This document shows positions 1 to 6,234 of a stretch of 7,947 nucleotides of DNA, one piece after another. Every line of letters begins with the position of its first letter. Position 1 is the first letter of the stretch. Source of the DNA: Lachnospiraceae bacterium (GTDB taxonomy: Bacteria; Bacillota; Clostridia; Lachnospirales; Lachnospiraceae); contig JAJQIE010000227.1 of assembly GCA_021199395.1 (NCBI GenBank), forward strand, positions 1-7,947, read 5' to 3'. The notes under the pieces were generated by a model. That model was not told the origin of the DNA and searched no databases. It was given only the letters and a program-made list of their open reading frames with translations. Made by a program: the position numbers and the translations under genes.

Positions 1-174
1 CCCCAGAACCTTTCGCTCACTCGTAGAATTGTCTTTCATGAACTGGTAGATCAGGACCTTGAAGCCGTATCCGGCGGCTCGCGCGCAAAGTCCCATTCCG
101 GTTGTGGTTTTTCCTTTGCCATCGCCACAGTAAATGTGGATCAGACCTAAGCGATTTTCTTTGATATCAGACAT
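1..174 (-). CDS. Corrinoid (cob(I)alamin) adenosyltransferase, BtuR/CobA/CobO type, N-terminal part
   Basis: The first 58 codons are present; the rest lies beyond the left edge. The family transfers the adenosyl group of ATP to the cobalt of cob(I)alamin or cob(I)yrinic acid a,c-diamide in the cytoplasm, giving the adenosyl-B12 coenzyme. The N-terminus contains a P-loop, GDGKGKTT at residues 17-24, preceded by a hydrophobic strand (LIHIYC) and followed by a helix and a second strand (FKVLIYQF). This is the characteristic start of the BtuR/CobA family, which is usually about 170-200 residues long. The ATG at 172-174 is preceded on the minus strand by an AAAGGAAA ribosome binding site. It is the last minus-strand gene in the window; a 98-base gap separates it from the channel gene. 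No B12 riboswitch is visible in that gap. The symbol is left blank because cobA, cobO and btuR are all used for this family. Confidence 0.9.
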   Translation of the reverse strand, partial: MSDIKENRLGLIHIYCGDGKGKTTTGMGLCARAAGYGFKVLIYQFMKDNSTSERKVLG

Positions 175-189
175 AGAATTTTCCTTTCA

Positions 190-236
190 TATCCTGAACG
201 GCTGTCAGCAATAGTCGCCTGTCCCCGCCCAGGATA
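190..236 (-). other. Inverted repeat in the leader of the adenosyltransferase gene
   Basis: Perfect 7-bp arms TATCCTG (190-196) and CAGGATA (230-236) enclose a 33-base loop, 15 bases before the start codon of the adenosyltransferase. The distal arm lies close to the ribosome binding site, so a translation-modulating stem is conceivable. The loop is long and no ligand-binding consensus, such as a B12 box, is recognisable. A smaller 5-bp hairpin (AGTCA/TGACT, 247-261) lies just after the channel gene stop and lacks a proper U-tract. Confidence 0.3.
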
Positions 237-272
237 AATGGTTATAAGTCACACCCTGACTGGATTCCGGTT

Positions 273-1106
273 CTACAGGCGTGACGATAAATGCACATCC
301 ATCTGTGGATAGGGGATGTGCAGGCCTTCGCGATCAAATTCCGTCTTTATCCGCTCGTTCATCTGCCAGAGCACCGGAAAATATCTGTCAGTAGGTACCC
401 AGCAGCGAAGCCCAAGCTCGACGCCGCTGTCGCCAAGCTCAGAGACAAAGACCTGATGATCTTCTTCCTGAAGTACGTCCGGGTTTTCCAGAATCAGCCG
501 TTCAAGAACCTGCTTTGCTGTTTCCAGGCTGTCTTCATATGAGATGCTGACCTTGACCTCCAGCTTGCGCCGGTCGGTTGCGGTAACGTTCACAATCACG
601 TTGTCTGCGAGAGTGCCGTTTGGCACGATGACTCTGCGGGTATCGGTGGTCAGCAGCGTTGTGTACATGATTTCAATTTTCTGCACGGTGCCCTCCTGCC
701 CCTGTGTGATGATATAATCGCCCACATGAAAGGGCTGGAACATCAGGATCAGAAAGCCTCCGACCAGGTTGGACAGACCGCCCTGGAACGCCAGGCCGAT
801 AGCGACGCCGCCGGAGGCGACCAGAGCCGCCACAGAGGATTCTGTCACGCCGAACTGCATGGCAATACCGAGCACCAGGATACAGTACAACAGTATCTTG
901 AGCATAGAGCAGGAAAAGGTGACCGCACCGGTCTGCATTTTCGTGCGCTCCATCATTCGGCGGAATTCCCGTGTCAGCCAGGCGATCACCTTTCTGCCGA
1001 TCAGGTAGACGATGATGCAGAGGGCAACCTTCAGAATAAAACTTATCACGGCGGGAACCGACCCGCCGATATAGCTTTGTGCGCTGTCAAGCCAGGCTTC
1101 AGGCAT
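273..1106 (-). CDS. Small-conductance mechanosensitive channel, MscS family
   Basis: The protein is 277 residues from the chosen start. MscS proteins are heptameric inner-membrane channels that open under membrane tension and release solutes during hypo-osmotic shock. Three hydrophobic segments are visible at about residues 16-42, 64-85 and 92-125. The third is the glycine/alanine-rich pore helix (VASGGVAIGLAFQGGLSN), which closely matches the family's TM3 pattern. It is followed by the beta domain (PFHVGDYI, then RRVIVPNGTLADNVIVN at about 157-173) and a mixed alpha/beta C-terminal domain ending in IPYPQMDVHL, as is usual. Length matches the compact MscS form (about 280 residues). The start at 1104-1106 is preferred because AAAGGAA (1117-1123) lies 10 bases upstream. 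An in-frame ATG at 1131-1133 would add nine residues but has no clear ribosome binding site. It lies downstream of the L,D-transpeptidase on the same strand and is probably read from that gene's promoter. Confidence 0.93.
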   Translation of the reverse strand: MPEAWLDSAQSYIGGSVPAVISFILKVALCIIVYLIGRKVIAWLTREFRRMMERTKMQTGAVTFSCSMLKILLYCILVLGIAMQFGVTESSVAALVASGGVAIGLAFQGGLSNLVGGFLILMFQPFHVGDYIITQGQEGTVQKIEIMYTTLLTTDTRRVIVPNGTLADNVIVNVTATDRRKLEVKVSISYEDSLETAKQVLERLILENPDVLQEEDHQVFVSELGDSGVELGLRCWVPTDRYFPVLWQMNERIKTEFDREGLHIPYPQMDVHLSSRL

Positions 1107-1116
1107 TTGTATCACG

Positions 1117-1123
1117 TTCCTTT
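1117..1123 (-). promoter_or_regulatory. Ribosome binding site deciding the start of the MscS-family gene
   Basis: AAAGGAA on the minus strand, 10 bases before the ATG at 1106. The spacing is slightly long, but the upstream ATG at 1133 has nothing comparable in front of it. Confidence 0.5.
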
Positions 1124-1144
1124 CAGAAAACATGTCTTTATGTG

Positions 1145-1175
1145 CGGCACCTGTATTTCAATAATGTCGGTGCCG
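1145..1175 (-). other. Hairpin between the L,D-transpeptidase and channel genes
   Basis: Perfect 7-bp arms CGGCACC (1145-1151) and GGTGCCG (1169-1175) flank a 17-base loop, starting seven bases after the transpeptidase stop codon. On the minus strand it is followed by CACATAAAG, not a U-run. It is therefore a poor intrinsic terminator and more likely an mRNA-processing, stability or attenuating stem between two co-transcribed genes. It occupies the place where a ribosome binding site for the longer channel start would have to be, another reason to prefer the internal start. Confidence 0.4.
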
Positions 1176-1181
1176 GACTGC

Positions 1182-2495
1182 TTAATAATATGTAACCACG
1201 ACGTAGCCGATGGAAATGTTTTCATACAGAATTTTCGCCGCATTGTCCGGCAGATTGACGCAGCCGTGCGAGCCGTCCGTCAGATAAATGTCGCCGCCAA
1301 ATACGGAACGCCAGCTGGCGTCATGCAGGCCGATATTGCCATTGTAAGCCATCCAGTAATCGACCGGAGAGGCGTAATCCGCGCCTCTCAATACCGCGGG
1401 AGACTGCATATAAAAGATCGTGTAAATGCCCTCCGGCGTTTTGCGGCTTTCATCATTATAGGTGCCGCTGACACAGCTGCTTTCCAGCAAAAGCTCCCCG
1501 TCCCTATACAGCCATACCTTCTGGTTTGTGAGATCTACTTCAATGTAGCTGCCGCCGATATCTCCGTCCTCGTTAAACACCTTGCCGGTGCTGGACCAGA
1601 CCGCCTCCATGCTGACATTGCCATTTTGCTTTATCTTTTCCAGAAGACGCGAAACCGTAGCGTCTACATTCATGCTCCAGCCGTAATTTCCGGCGGTGAC
1701 AGTAATCGTGTTACCGAGGCTGGTGGTAAATTCCCGGCCATTTTCCAGCGTATTGTACTGGTCGGCAAGCGACTGGACAAAGGCTGTGGCTGCTTCTGTA
1801 TCGCAGACGAGCGCATGCTCATCGGAGATGGAGAACCATTCCGCAATTGTCTGTGCGGAGAGCATGTCTCTCATGGCATCCGTTTTGACCGTGAGGATGA
1901 GATCCTCGTAAATGCCGCCCTCCGCGTAGGGATTGGAAAGATCAGTGTCCGCGTGATCGGTATTGCTTATCCAGGTTTTTGACAGCCGCCATTTCTGATT
2001 GGAGCGCCCGGTGAATTCTCCGGATACGATATCGGTGCCACGGTGCGCAAAGGAAGAATCCAGAGTCAGATACGTTCCGTCGGACGCCTGAATATAAAAG
2101 CTGCCGTCACCGGCGTCGGTCAGGATGAAGGACTGTGCTTTCCGTGTACTGAGGCTGACATTTTCAATCAGATCGGAGAGTGAGAGGCCTCCGTCTGCTT
2201 CTGAAAAAGTAATGGCCTCCCCGGAAGAGAGCACGCTGATGCGCCAGGAACCGCCGGGCATTTCTTCCAGATAAAACTTCTGCTGGTTTACATCCAGCCG
2301 GTCATAGAGCTGCAGGGTGTGAAATTCTGTATCGGATACGGTGCAGGCTTTGGCGTCAAGCACAAAATCATCACTGGTGACGCTTGTGATCTCATATAGC
2401 CCGGATGAAACGGCGGCTGCTTTCGACACCGATGATGGAGCGGCATACAGGAAGCAGCATATAAGCAGGGCTGACAAAATGCGGAAAGGTTTCAT
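1182..2495 (-). CDS. Secreted L,D-transpeptidase (YkuD domain) with ricin-like N-terminal region
   Basis: The protein has 437 residues. YkuD enzymes form 3-3 peptidoglycan cross-links (or attach other amines) using a cysteine acyl-enzyme outside the membrane. Residues 1-28 form a signal peptide (MKPFR, hydrophobic LLICCFLYAA, then SKAAA). Residues 31-175 resemble a ricin-type beta-trefoil: SGLYEI opening, repeated LD/LTLD patterns and two QK[FW] turns (QQKFYL, NQKWRL). Residues about 200-310 resemble the helical peptidoglycan-binding module often found before YkuD in Firmicutes. YkuD runs from about 316 to the C-terminus, with the active-site set H391, S409-H410-G411-C412 and N414 intact. The ATG at 2493-2495 is chosen because of the strong GGAGGA site and the signal peptide. 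The open frame extends 90 codons further upstream, across the promoter, and that part is not coding. The N-terminal lectin-like assignment is weaker than the catalytic domain. Confidence 0.92.
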   Translation of the reverse strand: MKPFRILSALLICCFLYAAPSSVSKAAAVSSGLYEITSVTSDDFVLDAKACTVSDTEFHTLQLYDRLDVNQQKFYLEEMPGGSWRISVLSSGEAITFSEADGGLSLSDLIENVSLSTRKAQSFILTDAGDGSFYIQASDGTYLTLDSSFAHRGTDIVSGEFTGRSNQKWRLSKTWISNTDHADTDLSNPYAEGGIYEDLILTVKTDAMRDMLSAQTIAEWFSISDEHALVCDTEAATAFVQSLADQYNTLENGREFTTSLGNTITVTAGNYGWSMNVDATVSRLLEKIKQNGNVSMEAVWSSTGKVFNEDGDIGGSYIEVDLTNQKVWLYRDGELLLESSCVSGTYNDESRKTPEGIYTIFYMQSPAVLRGADYASPVDYWMAYNGNIGLHDASWRSVFGGDIYLTDGSHGCVNLPDNAAKILYENISIGYVVVTYY

Positions 2496-2500
2496 GTAAA

Positions 2501-2506
2501 TCCTCC
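2501..2506 (-). promoter_or_regulatory. Ribosome binding site of the L,D-transpeptidase
   Basis: GGAGGA on the minus strand, five bases before the ATG at 2495. It fixes the start at the signal peptide rather than at the far upstream end of the open frame. Confidence 0.85.
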
Positions 2507-2565
2507 GAAGCTTTTGTAAAAGGTAATTGTTCTGAACTGTTACCGTAAAATACTGTTCAAGCCGC

Positions 2566-2595
2566 ATTATAGCACAGTTTCTGGCACAGTAGCAA
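2566..2595 (-). promoter_or_regulatory. Sigma-A-type promoter for the L,D-transpeptidase (and probably mscS)
   Basis: On the minus strand the -35 hexamer TTGCTA (2590-2595, 4/6 to consensus) and a perfect -10 TATAAT (2566-2571) are separated by 18 bases. Transcription would start near 2559, leaving a leader of about 64 bases before the ATG. Confidence 0.7.
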
Positions 2596-2625
2596 TGATA
2601 ATTCGAGGCGTCTCCTTTCTTTTGA

Positions 2626-2654
2626 TTTACTATTTTCATCAAGTGTGTTAAGAT
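2626..2654 (+). promoter_or_regulatory. Candidate extended -10 promoter for the TPR lipoprotein
   Basis: TTTACT (2626-2631) and TAAGAT (2649-2654) are 17 bases apart, and the -10 is preceded by TGT, giving an extended -10. Both hexamers match consensus at only four positions, so this is a reasonable rather than strong call. It is divergent from the transpeptidase promoter, whose -35 lies 30 bases away. Confidence 0.45.
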
Positions 2655-2712
2655 GGTGACGCCGGGGAGAACCGGAGAGAAGAAAACACAGGATTTGTGA
2701 AAGGAAGTATAA

Positions 2713-3786
2713 ATGGAAATCAGGGACAACATACGCAGGATCTGCTGCGCGGTGGCAGCGGTCATGCTTGCCGCGTTTGCCGGTGGCTGCGCGATGGGGG
2801 AAGCGACCGGCGAAAATACAGTCGCGGGACTTGCCGCGATTGAGGAGGGCAGCTATCAGGAAGCTCTGGAGCTGTTTGAGGAGGCGATAGCTGCCGGAGA
2901 GCAGCAGGTTCTCGCATATCGCGGGCTGGGGCTTGCATATATGGGACTGGGAGAGTATGAAAGCGCTGCGGACGCGTTTGAGGAGGCGCTTTCGAATACG
3001 GATTCCCGCATGCCGTCCAACACGGAGGACATCCGGCTGTATCTGGCTACCGCGCAGTATCGTCTGGGAAACTATGAGGATGTGATTGAGACCTGCAGCG
3101 ATATTCTGGAGGCTTCAGAGGACGGAAACGCGGACGCGTATTTCCTGCGGGGGGCAAGCCTTCTGCATGGAGGGCAGACCGATGAGGCGGCAGCGGATTT
3201 TGACGCCGCGGTAGAGATGGCTCCGGAGGATTATGATCTGTATCTGAATATTTATGAGAGCTATGAAAGCGTGAACCTGTCGGCGGTCGGCGTCGCTTAT
3301 CTGCAGGCGGCGCAAAACATCAGGGGCGAGGATACGGAATATTATTACAATCAGGGCAGGATCTATTATTACCTTGGGAATTATGAGGAAGCGCAGCAGA
3401 TGCTGATCGGTCCGGTGGAGGAAAAGTATGAGCCGGCGATGTATCTGATCGGCAAGGTTTATCTGGCGCAGGATGATTACACCCATGCGCTTGCGATCTA
3501 CGAACAGATCCGGGAAGAGTTTGGAGAGAGCGCGGAGTGTTACAACGGACTGGCCATGTGCGCGATTCAGAAGGGAGAGTATGATTCGGCGCTTTCCTAT
3601 ATCAGTCTCGGCCTTTCTCTGGAGGGGACGGACGGCAAGCAGGAGCTGTATTTTAACGAAATCGTCGCATATGAAAAAAAGCAGGATTTTGTTACCGCCG
3701 CGCAAAAGGCGGAAGCATATGTGGAGAATTATCCGACGGATGAGGCGGGACAGAAGGAATGGGAGTTTTTGTCCACCCGGCAGTAA
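2713..3786 (+). CDS. TPR-repeat lipoprotein
   Basis: The protein has 357 residues. Residues 1-25 form a lipoprotein signal (RRICC, then hydrophobic AVAAVMLAAF) ending in AGGC, with C26 as the likely lipidated cysteine. This would anchor the protein on the outer face of the membrane. The rest is about eight tetratricopeptide repeats with typical patterns such as AYRGLGLAYMGLGEYESAA (69-87), YYNQGRIYYYLGNYEEAQ (211-228) and CYNGLAMCAIQKGEYDSAL (276-294). TPRs are helical-hairpin scaffolds for protein-protein contact and carry no catalytic site. The protein is very acidic, and lysine is absent until residue 238. The ATG at 2713 follows AAAGGAAG by five bases. It is divergent from the L,D-transpeptidase, so a cell-envelope role is plausible but unproven; I do not recognise a specific named family. 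Confidence 0.88.
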   Translation: MEIRDNIRRICCAVAAVMLAAFAGGCAMGEATGENTVAGLAAIEEGSYQEALELFEEAIAAGEQQVLAYRGLGLAYMGLGEYESAADAFEEALSNTDSRMPSNTEDIRLYLATAQYRLGNYEDVIETCSDILEASEDGNADAYFLRGASLLHGGQTDEAAADFDAAVEMAPEDYDLYLNIYESYESVNLSAVGVAYLQAAQNIRGEDTEYYYNQGRIYYYLGNYEEAQQMLIGPVEEKYEPAMYLIGKVYLAQDDYTHALAIYEQIREEFGESAECYNGLAMCAIQKGEYDSALSYISLGLSLEGTDGKQELYFNEIVAYEKKQDFVTAAQKAEAYVENYPTDEAGQKEWEFLSTRQ

Positions 3787-3808
3787 GGAACTGTCGCGAT
3801 ATTATTTA

Positions 3809-3847
3809 CTCATTTCCCATGCTTTGGATTTTTGCCCCTGAAATGAG
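3809..3847 (+). other. Hairpin downstream of the TPR gene
   Basis: Perfect 8-bp arms CTCATTTC (3809-3816) and GAAATGAG (3840-3847) with a 23-base loop, starting 22 bases after the stop codon. No U-run follows. It is directly followed by a second, GC-rich hairpin, so the two may form one structured 3' end or leader. Confidence 0.4.
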
Positions 3848-3851
3848 GAGT

Positions 3852-3878
3852 GCCCCCGGCATCTGGCGTGCCGGAGGC
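3852..3878 (+). terminator. GC-rich hairpin: weak terminator of the TPR gene or Shine-Dalgarno-masking stem
   Basis: Ten-base arms GCCCCCGGCA (3852-3861) and TGCCGGAGGC (3869-3878) pair with a single mismatch around a 7-base loop. The stem is strong, but the following TATTATG is not a clean U-tract, so intrinsic termination would be inefficient. The 3' arm contains GGAGG five bases before an ATG, so the same stem could mask a ribosome binding site. Confidence 0.4.
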
Positions 3879-3882
3879 TATT

Positions 3883-3939
3883 ATGAAAAAATTTATCAAT
3901 ATGTGTAATGGAGTATTACAACATATACAGGCGAAATAA
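3883..3939 (+). CDS. Possible 18-residue small ORF
   Basis: ATG at 3883 to TAA at 3937-3939 encodes MKKFINMCNGVLQHIQAK. A consensus GGAGG (3873-3877) sits five bases upstream, which is unusually good for a chance ORF. The peptide is short and basic, with no obvious transmembrane segment, and matches nothing I recognise. It could be a leader peptide or small protein, or a coincidence created by the hairpin's purine arm. Confidence 0.25.
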   Translation: MKKFINMCNGVLQHIQAK

Positions 3940-3976
3940 CTTTGTTTTTAAGTTGTGTTTACTATAACAAATAAAT

Positions 3977-3998
3977 ATGAACAAAGTATGAACAAAAG
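3977..3998 (+). repeat. Tandem direct repeat, 11-nt period, upstream of deoD
   Basis: ATGAACAAA occurs at 3977-3985 and again at 3988-3996, so equivalent bases are 11 nt apart, close to one helical turn. A third, looser copy (TCGAACAAA) is at 4033-4041. The pair abuts a candidate -35 at 3999. This is the layout of a tandem site for an activator or response regulator, but the regulator is unknown and the region is AT-rich. Confidence 0.35.
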
Positions 3999-4027
3999 GT
4001 GAAAACATAGTTAAAATGACATAAAAT
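3999..4027 (+). promoter_or_regulatory. Candidate promoter P1 for the deoD operon
   Basis: GTGAAA (3999-4004, 4/6) and TAAAAT (4022-4027, 5/6) are separated by 17 bases, immediately after the tandem repeats. AT-rich background makes chance matches likely. Confidence 0.35.
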
Positions 4028-4048
4028 TAATCTCGAACAAAAAAACAG

Positions 4049-4078
4049 TTGTCGGATATGCACATAAAATGTTAAACT
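4049..4078 (+). promoter_or_regulatory. Candidate promoter P2 for the deoD operon
   Basis: TTGTCG (4049-4054, 4/6) and TAAACT (4073-4078, 4/6) are 18 bases apart, with TGT before the -10 (extended -10). It would give a leader of nearly 90 bases. P1 and P2 cannot be ranked from sequence alone. Confidence 0.35.
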
Positions 4079-4173
4079 AAGAGCAGAAATGCCTTGTAAA
4101 ATATACCAGTACACCGCTGGACGCTTTTTGCGGCGCGGGGCACTGCAGAAAATCAGAGAGGAGAATTGAAATT

Positions 4174-4881
4174 ATGAGTCAGACACCTACTCCGCATATC
4201 GCGGCTTTGCCGGGAGATTTTGCAAAAACCGTCTTAATGCCGGGCGATCCGCTGCGGGCAAAACACATCGCTGAAACATTTCTGGAGGAGGCCGTGCTTG
4301 TCAATAATGTCCGTGGCGTCAACGGCTATACGGGAATGTATCATGGGAAAAGGGTTTCCGTGATGGCAAGCGGTATGGGGATGCCCTCCATTGGGATTTA
4401 TTCCTATGAACTGTTTCATTTTTATAATGTAGAGAATATTATCCGTATCGGTACGGCAGGGGCGCTGAGCCCGGAGCTGAAGATCCGTGATCTTGTGCTC
4501 GGCATGGGAGCGTGTACGGATTCGAATTTTGCCGACCAGTTTGAGCTTCCGGGGACCTTTGCCCCGATCGCCTCTTTTGAGCTGCTGAGAAACGCAGTGG
4601 CGGTGGCTGAATCAATGGGCATGAATTATAAGGTTGGCAATCTGGTTTCATCCGACGTCTTTTACGGCGACCGTCCGACCACAGAAAAATGGCAGAAGAT
4701 GGGGGCGCTTGCGGTGGAGATGGAAGCCGCCGCGCTGTATATGAACGCTGCCCGTGCCGGGAAAAACGCGCTGGCGATCTGCACGATCTCAGACAGTATG
4801 GTGACCGGCGAGGTGACGACGTCCGAAGAGCGTCAGACGAGCTTTGGCGATATGGTAAAGGTCGCGCTGGAGATTGCGTGA
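4174..4881 (+). CDS. deoD: Purine nucleoside phosphorylase, DeoD (hexameric) type
   Basis: The protein has 235 residues, the usual family length. DeoD reversibly splits purine (deoxy)ribonucleosides with phosphate into free base and (deoxy)ribose-1-phosphate in the cytoplasm. It aligns throughout with the E. coli enzyme as I remember it: MPGDPLRAKHIAETFLE (22-38), NNVRG (44-48), RIGTAGA (91-97), GMGACTDS (110-117), VEMEAAALY (181-189) and ERQTSF (219-224). The phosphate and ribose residues are present: H8, R28, R47, R91, and E182-M183-E184. D207 and R220 match the E. coli base-protonating pair D204/R217. Position 94 is Thr where E. coli has Ser90, a conservative change. A GAGAGGAG site lies 10 bases before the ATG. 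It is the first gene of the salvage cluster; deoB starts 31 bases after its stop. Confidence 0.96.
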   Translation: MSQTPTPHIAALPGDFAKTVLMPGDPLRAKHIAETFLEEAVLVNNVRGVNGYTGMYHGKRVSVMASGMGMPSIGIYSYELFHFYNVENIIRIGTAGALSPELKIRDLVLGMGACTDSNFADQFELPGTFAPIASFELLRNAVAVAESMGMNYKVGNLVSSDVFYGDRPTTEKWQKMGALAVEMEAAALYMNAARAGKNALAICTISDSMVTGEVTTSEERQTSFGDMVKVALEIA

Positions 4882-4900
4882 CAGATTCCGGGTGTGTTCA

Positions 4901-4907
4901 GGGAGGA
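4901..4907 (+). promoter_or_regulatory. Ribosome binding site deciding the deoB start
   Basis: GGGAGGA five bases before the ATG at 4913. The open frame also has a TTG at 4874 overlapping the end of deoD, but it has no ribosome binding site and would add 13 residues unlike the family. Confidence 0.85.
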
Positions 4908-4912
4908 TATTT

Positions 4913-6088
4913 ATGACTGTAAAACGGGTTTTTTTGATTGTCCTTGACAGCTTTGGCATCGGATATGAACCGGATGCGGATCTGTTCGGGGACGTCGGAG
5001 CCAATACGCTGGCTTCGATCGTGAAATCAGACCGCTATGATACGCCGAACCTGAAGAGGTTTGGCATGTTCAATATTGACGGTGTAGACTGTCTTCCGGG
5101 CGTGGAGTCGCCGATTGCCGCATATGGTCGTCTGCGGGAGCGCTCTATGGGAAAGGATACCACGATCGGACACTGGGAGATTGCGGGGATGGTTTCGCCG
5201 GAGCCGATGCCGGTGTATCCGGAAGGCTTCCCGGAGGAGGTGCTTGCGCCGTTTCGGGAGCAGACCGGGCGGGGCGTGCTCTGCAACCGGCCTTATTCCG
5301 GTACAGACGTGATCCACGATTACGGTGAGCAGCATATGCGGACGGGCGATCTGATCGTATATACCTCAGCGGACAGCGTGTTCCAGATTGCCGCGAACGA
5401 GGCGGTCGTTCCGCTTGAGGAGCTGTATGACTGCTGCCGCACGGCGCGGGCGATTCTGCAGGGAAAGCATGGGGTCGGCAGGGTGATCGCGCGCCCGTTT
5501 GTGGGCGATTCGGCAGACACGTTTACGAGGACAAGGAACCGCCATGACTTTTCTCTTGTCCCGCCAAAGCGCACGATGCTGGTGAGCCTGCGGGAGCATG
5601 GGCTTGACACTTATGGAGTGGGCAAAATCAATGATATTTTTGCGGGACAGGGCATTGCGCATACGACATCTATCGCTGACAATGAAGATGGCATGAATCA
5701 GACGCTGGCGCTGATGGATGAGGATTTTACGGGACTTTGCTTTGTGAATCTTGTAGATTTTGACATGCTTTACGGACACCGCAATGATATTGACGGTTAT
5801 GCCGCGGCTGCGACCCTGTTTGACCGGCAGCTGGCGCTGATGATGGAGAAATTAAAGGATGATGACGTGGTGCTGATTACCGCGGATCATGGCTGTGATC
5901 CCGGCTTTCCGGGTACTGACCATTCGCGCGAATATGTGCCGATGCTTTTGTATGGAAAGAGCGTCCGTCCGGGGGCTTCTATCGGTACGAGGAGCAGCTT
6001 TGCGGATATCGCTGCGACCGTGCTGGAGATGTTCCATATTCCGGAAAGCCTCGACGGGAGCAGCTTTTGGAGCGAAGTAAGGATCTGA
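4913..6088 (+). CDS. deoB: Phosphopentomutase
   Basis: The protein has 391 residues, as is usual. DeoB, a two-manganese alkaline-phosphatase-superfamily mutase, interconverts (deoxy)ribose-1-phosphate and the 5-phosphate, linking nucleoside cleavage to central metabolism. The metal site is complete: D12 in VLDSFGIG, D284 and H289 in VDFDMLYGHRND, D325-H326 in TADHG, and H337 in GTDHSREYVP. These correspond to D13, D286, H291, D327, H328 and H339 of the Bacillus cereus enzyme. The phosphorylated threonine is T83 in GKDTTIGHWEIAG (Thr85 in B. cereus). The cap domain lies between, at about residues 100-220. It is 31 bases downstream of deoD and acts on the sugar phosphate made by DeoD and Pdp. 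A 392-base spacer containing an inserted repeat element separates it from cdd. Confidence 0.97.
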   Translation: MTVKRVFLIVLDSFGIGYEPDADLFGDVGANTLASIVKSDRYDTPNLKRFGMFNIDGVDCLPGVESPIAAYGRLRERSMGKDTTIGHWEIAGMVSPEPMPVYPEGFPEEVLAPFREQTGRGVLCNRPYSGTDVIHDYGEQHMRTGDLIVYTSADSVFQIAANEAVVPLEELYDCCRTARAILQGKHGVGRVIARPFVGDSADTFTRTRNRHDFSLVPPKRTMLVSLREHGLDTYGVGKINDIFAGQGIAHTTSIADNEDGMNQTLALMDEDFTGLCFVNLVDFDMLYGHRNDIDGYAAAATLFDRQLALMMEKLKDDDVVLITADHGCDPGFPGTDHSREYVPMLLYGKSVRPGASIGTRSSFADIAATVLEMFHIPESLDGSSFWSEVRI

Positions 6089-6213
6089 CGGGACTTCCGG
6101 ATTCTCTGGCCTTTCGGCTTCGCCGGACTTTTGGCGGAGTGCTGTCGGCGAGACAGGCGACAAAAACACATGAAAGCGGGACAGGGACTGCCGGGCGGCA
6201 GAAGGCTGTAAGA
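6089..6213 (+). other. Non-coding spacer after deoB, no gene seen
   Basis: This stretch holds several short GC-rich stems, for instance CGGC-TTC-GCCG around 6115-6125, CTGTC-GGCGA-GACAG around 6142-6156 and CTGCC-GGGC-GGCAG at 6188-6201. None is followed by a U-tract, so no convincing terminator for deoB is visible. Open frames crossing it lack ribosome binding sites and recognisable protein features. It may be old insertion debris or an untranslated link in the operon mRNA. Confidence 0.4.
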
Positions 6214-6221
6214 AAGCTGTG
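6214..6221 (+). repeat. Left copy of 8-bp target-site duplication
   Basis: AAGCTGTG directly precedes the left terminal inverted repeat; the identical octamer follows the right terminal repeat. Confidence 0.7.
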
Positions 6222-6234
6222 GTTACTGTTCACA

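Noticed and set aside
214..223. GTCGCCTGTC shared in inverted orientation with 6152-6161
   Set aside because: Ten-base matches between strands are expected many times by chance in a window this size, and the flanks do not align.
726..1982. Long plus-strand open frame of about 418 codons
   Set aside because: It runs antisense through the channel and transpeptidase genes, which have signal peptide, membrane and catalytic motifs. It has no ribosome binding site and no recognisable domain.
2496..2765. N-terminal extension of the transpeptidase frame by 90 codons
   Set aside because: It would cross the TATAAT promoter and the start of the divergent gene. The GGAGGA site and signal peptide both place the start at 2495.
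3115..3705. Minus-strand open frame of 196 codons
   Set aside because: It is a shadow of the TPR gene, whose repeat pattern clearly marks the plus strand as coding.
4079..4173. Purine riboswitch upstream of deoD
   Set aside because: The conserved junction and loop sequences of that class are not present; only short weak stems such as CCAG/CTGG near 4107-4121 can be drawn.
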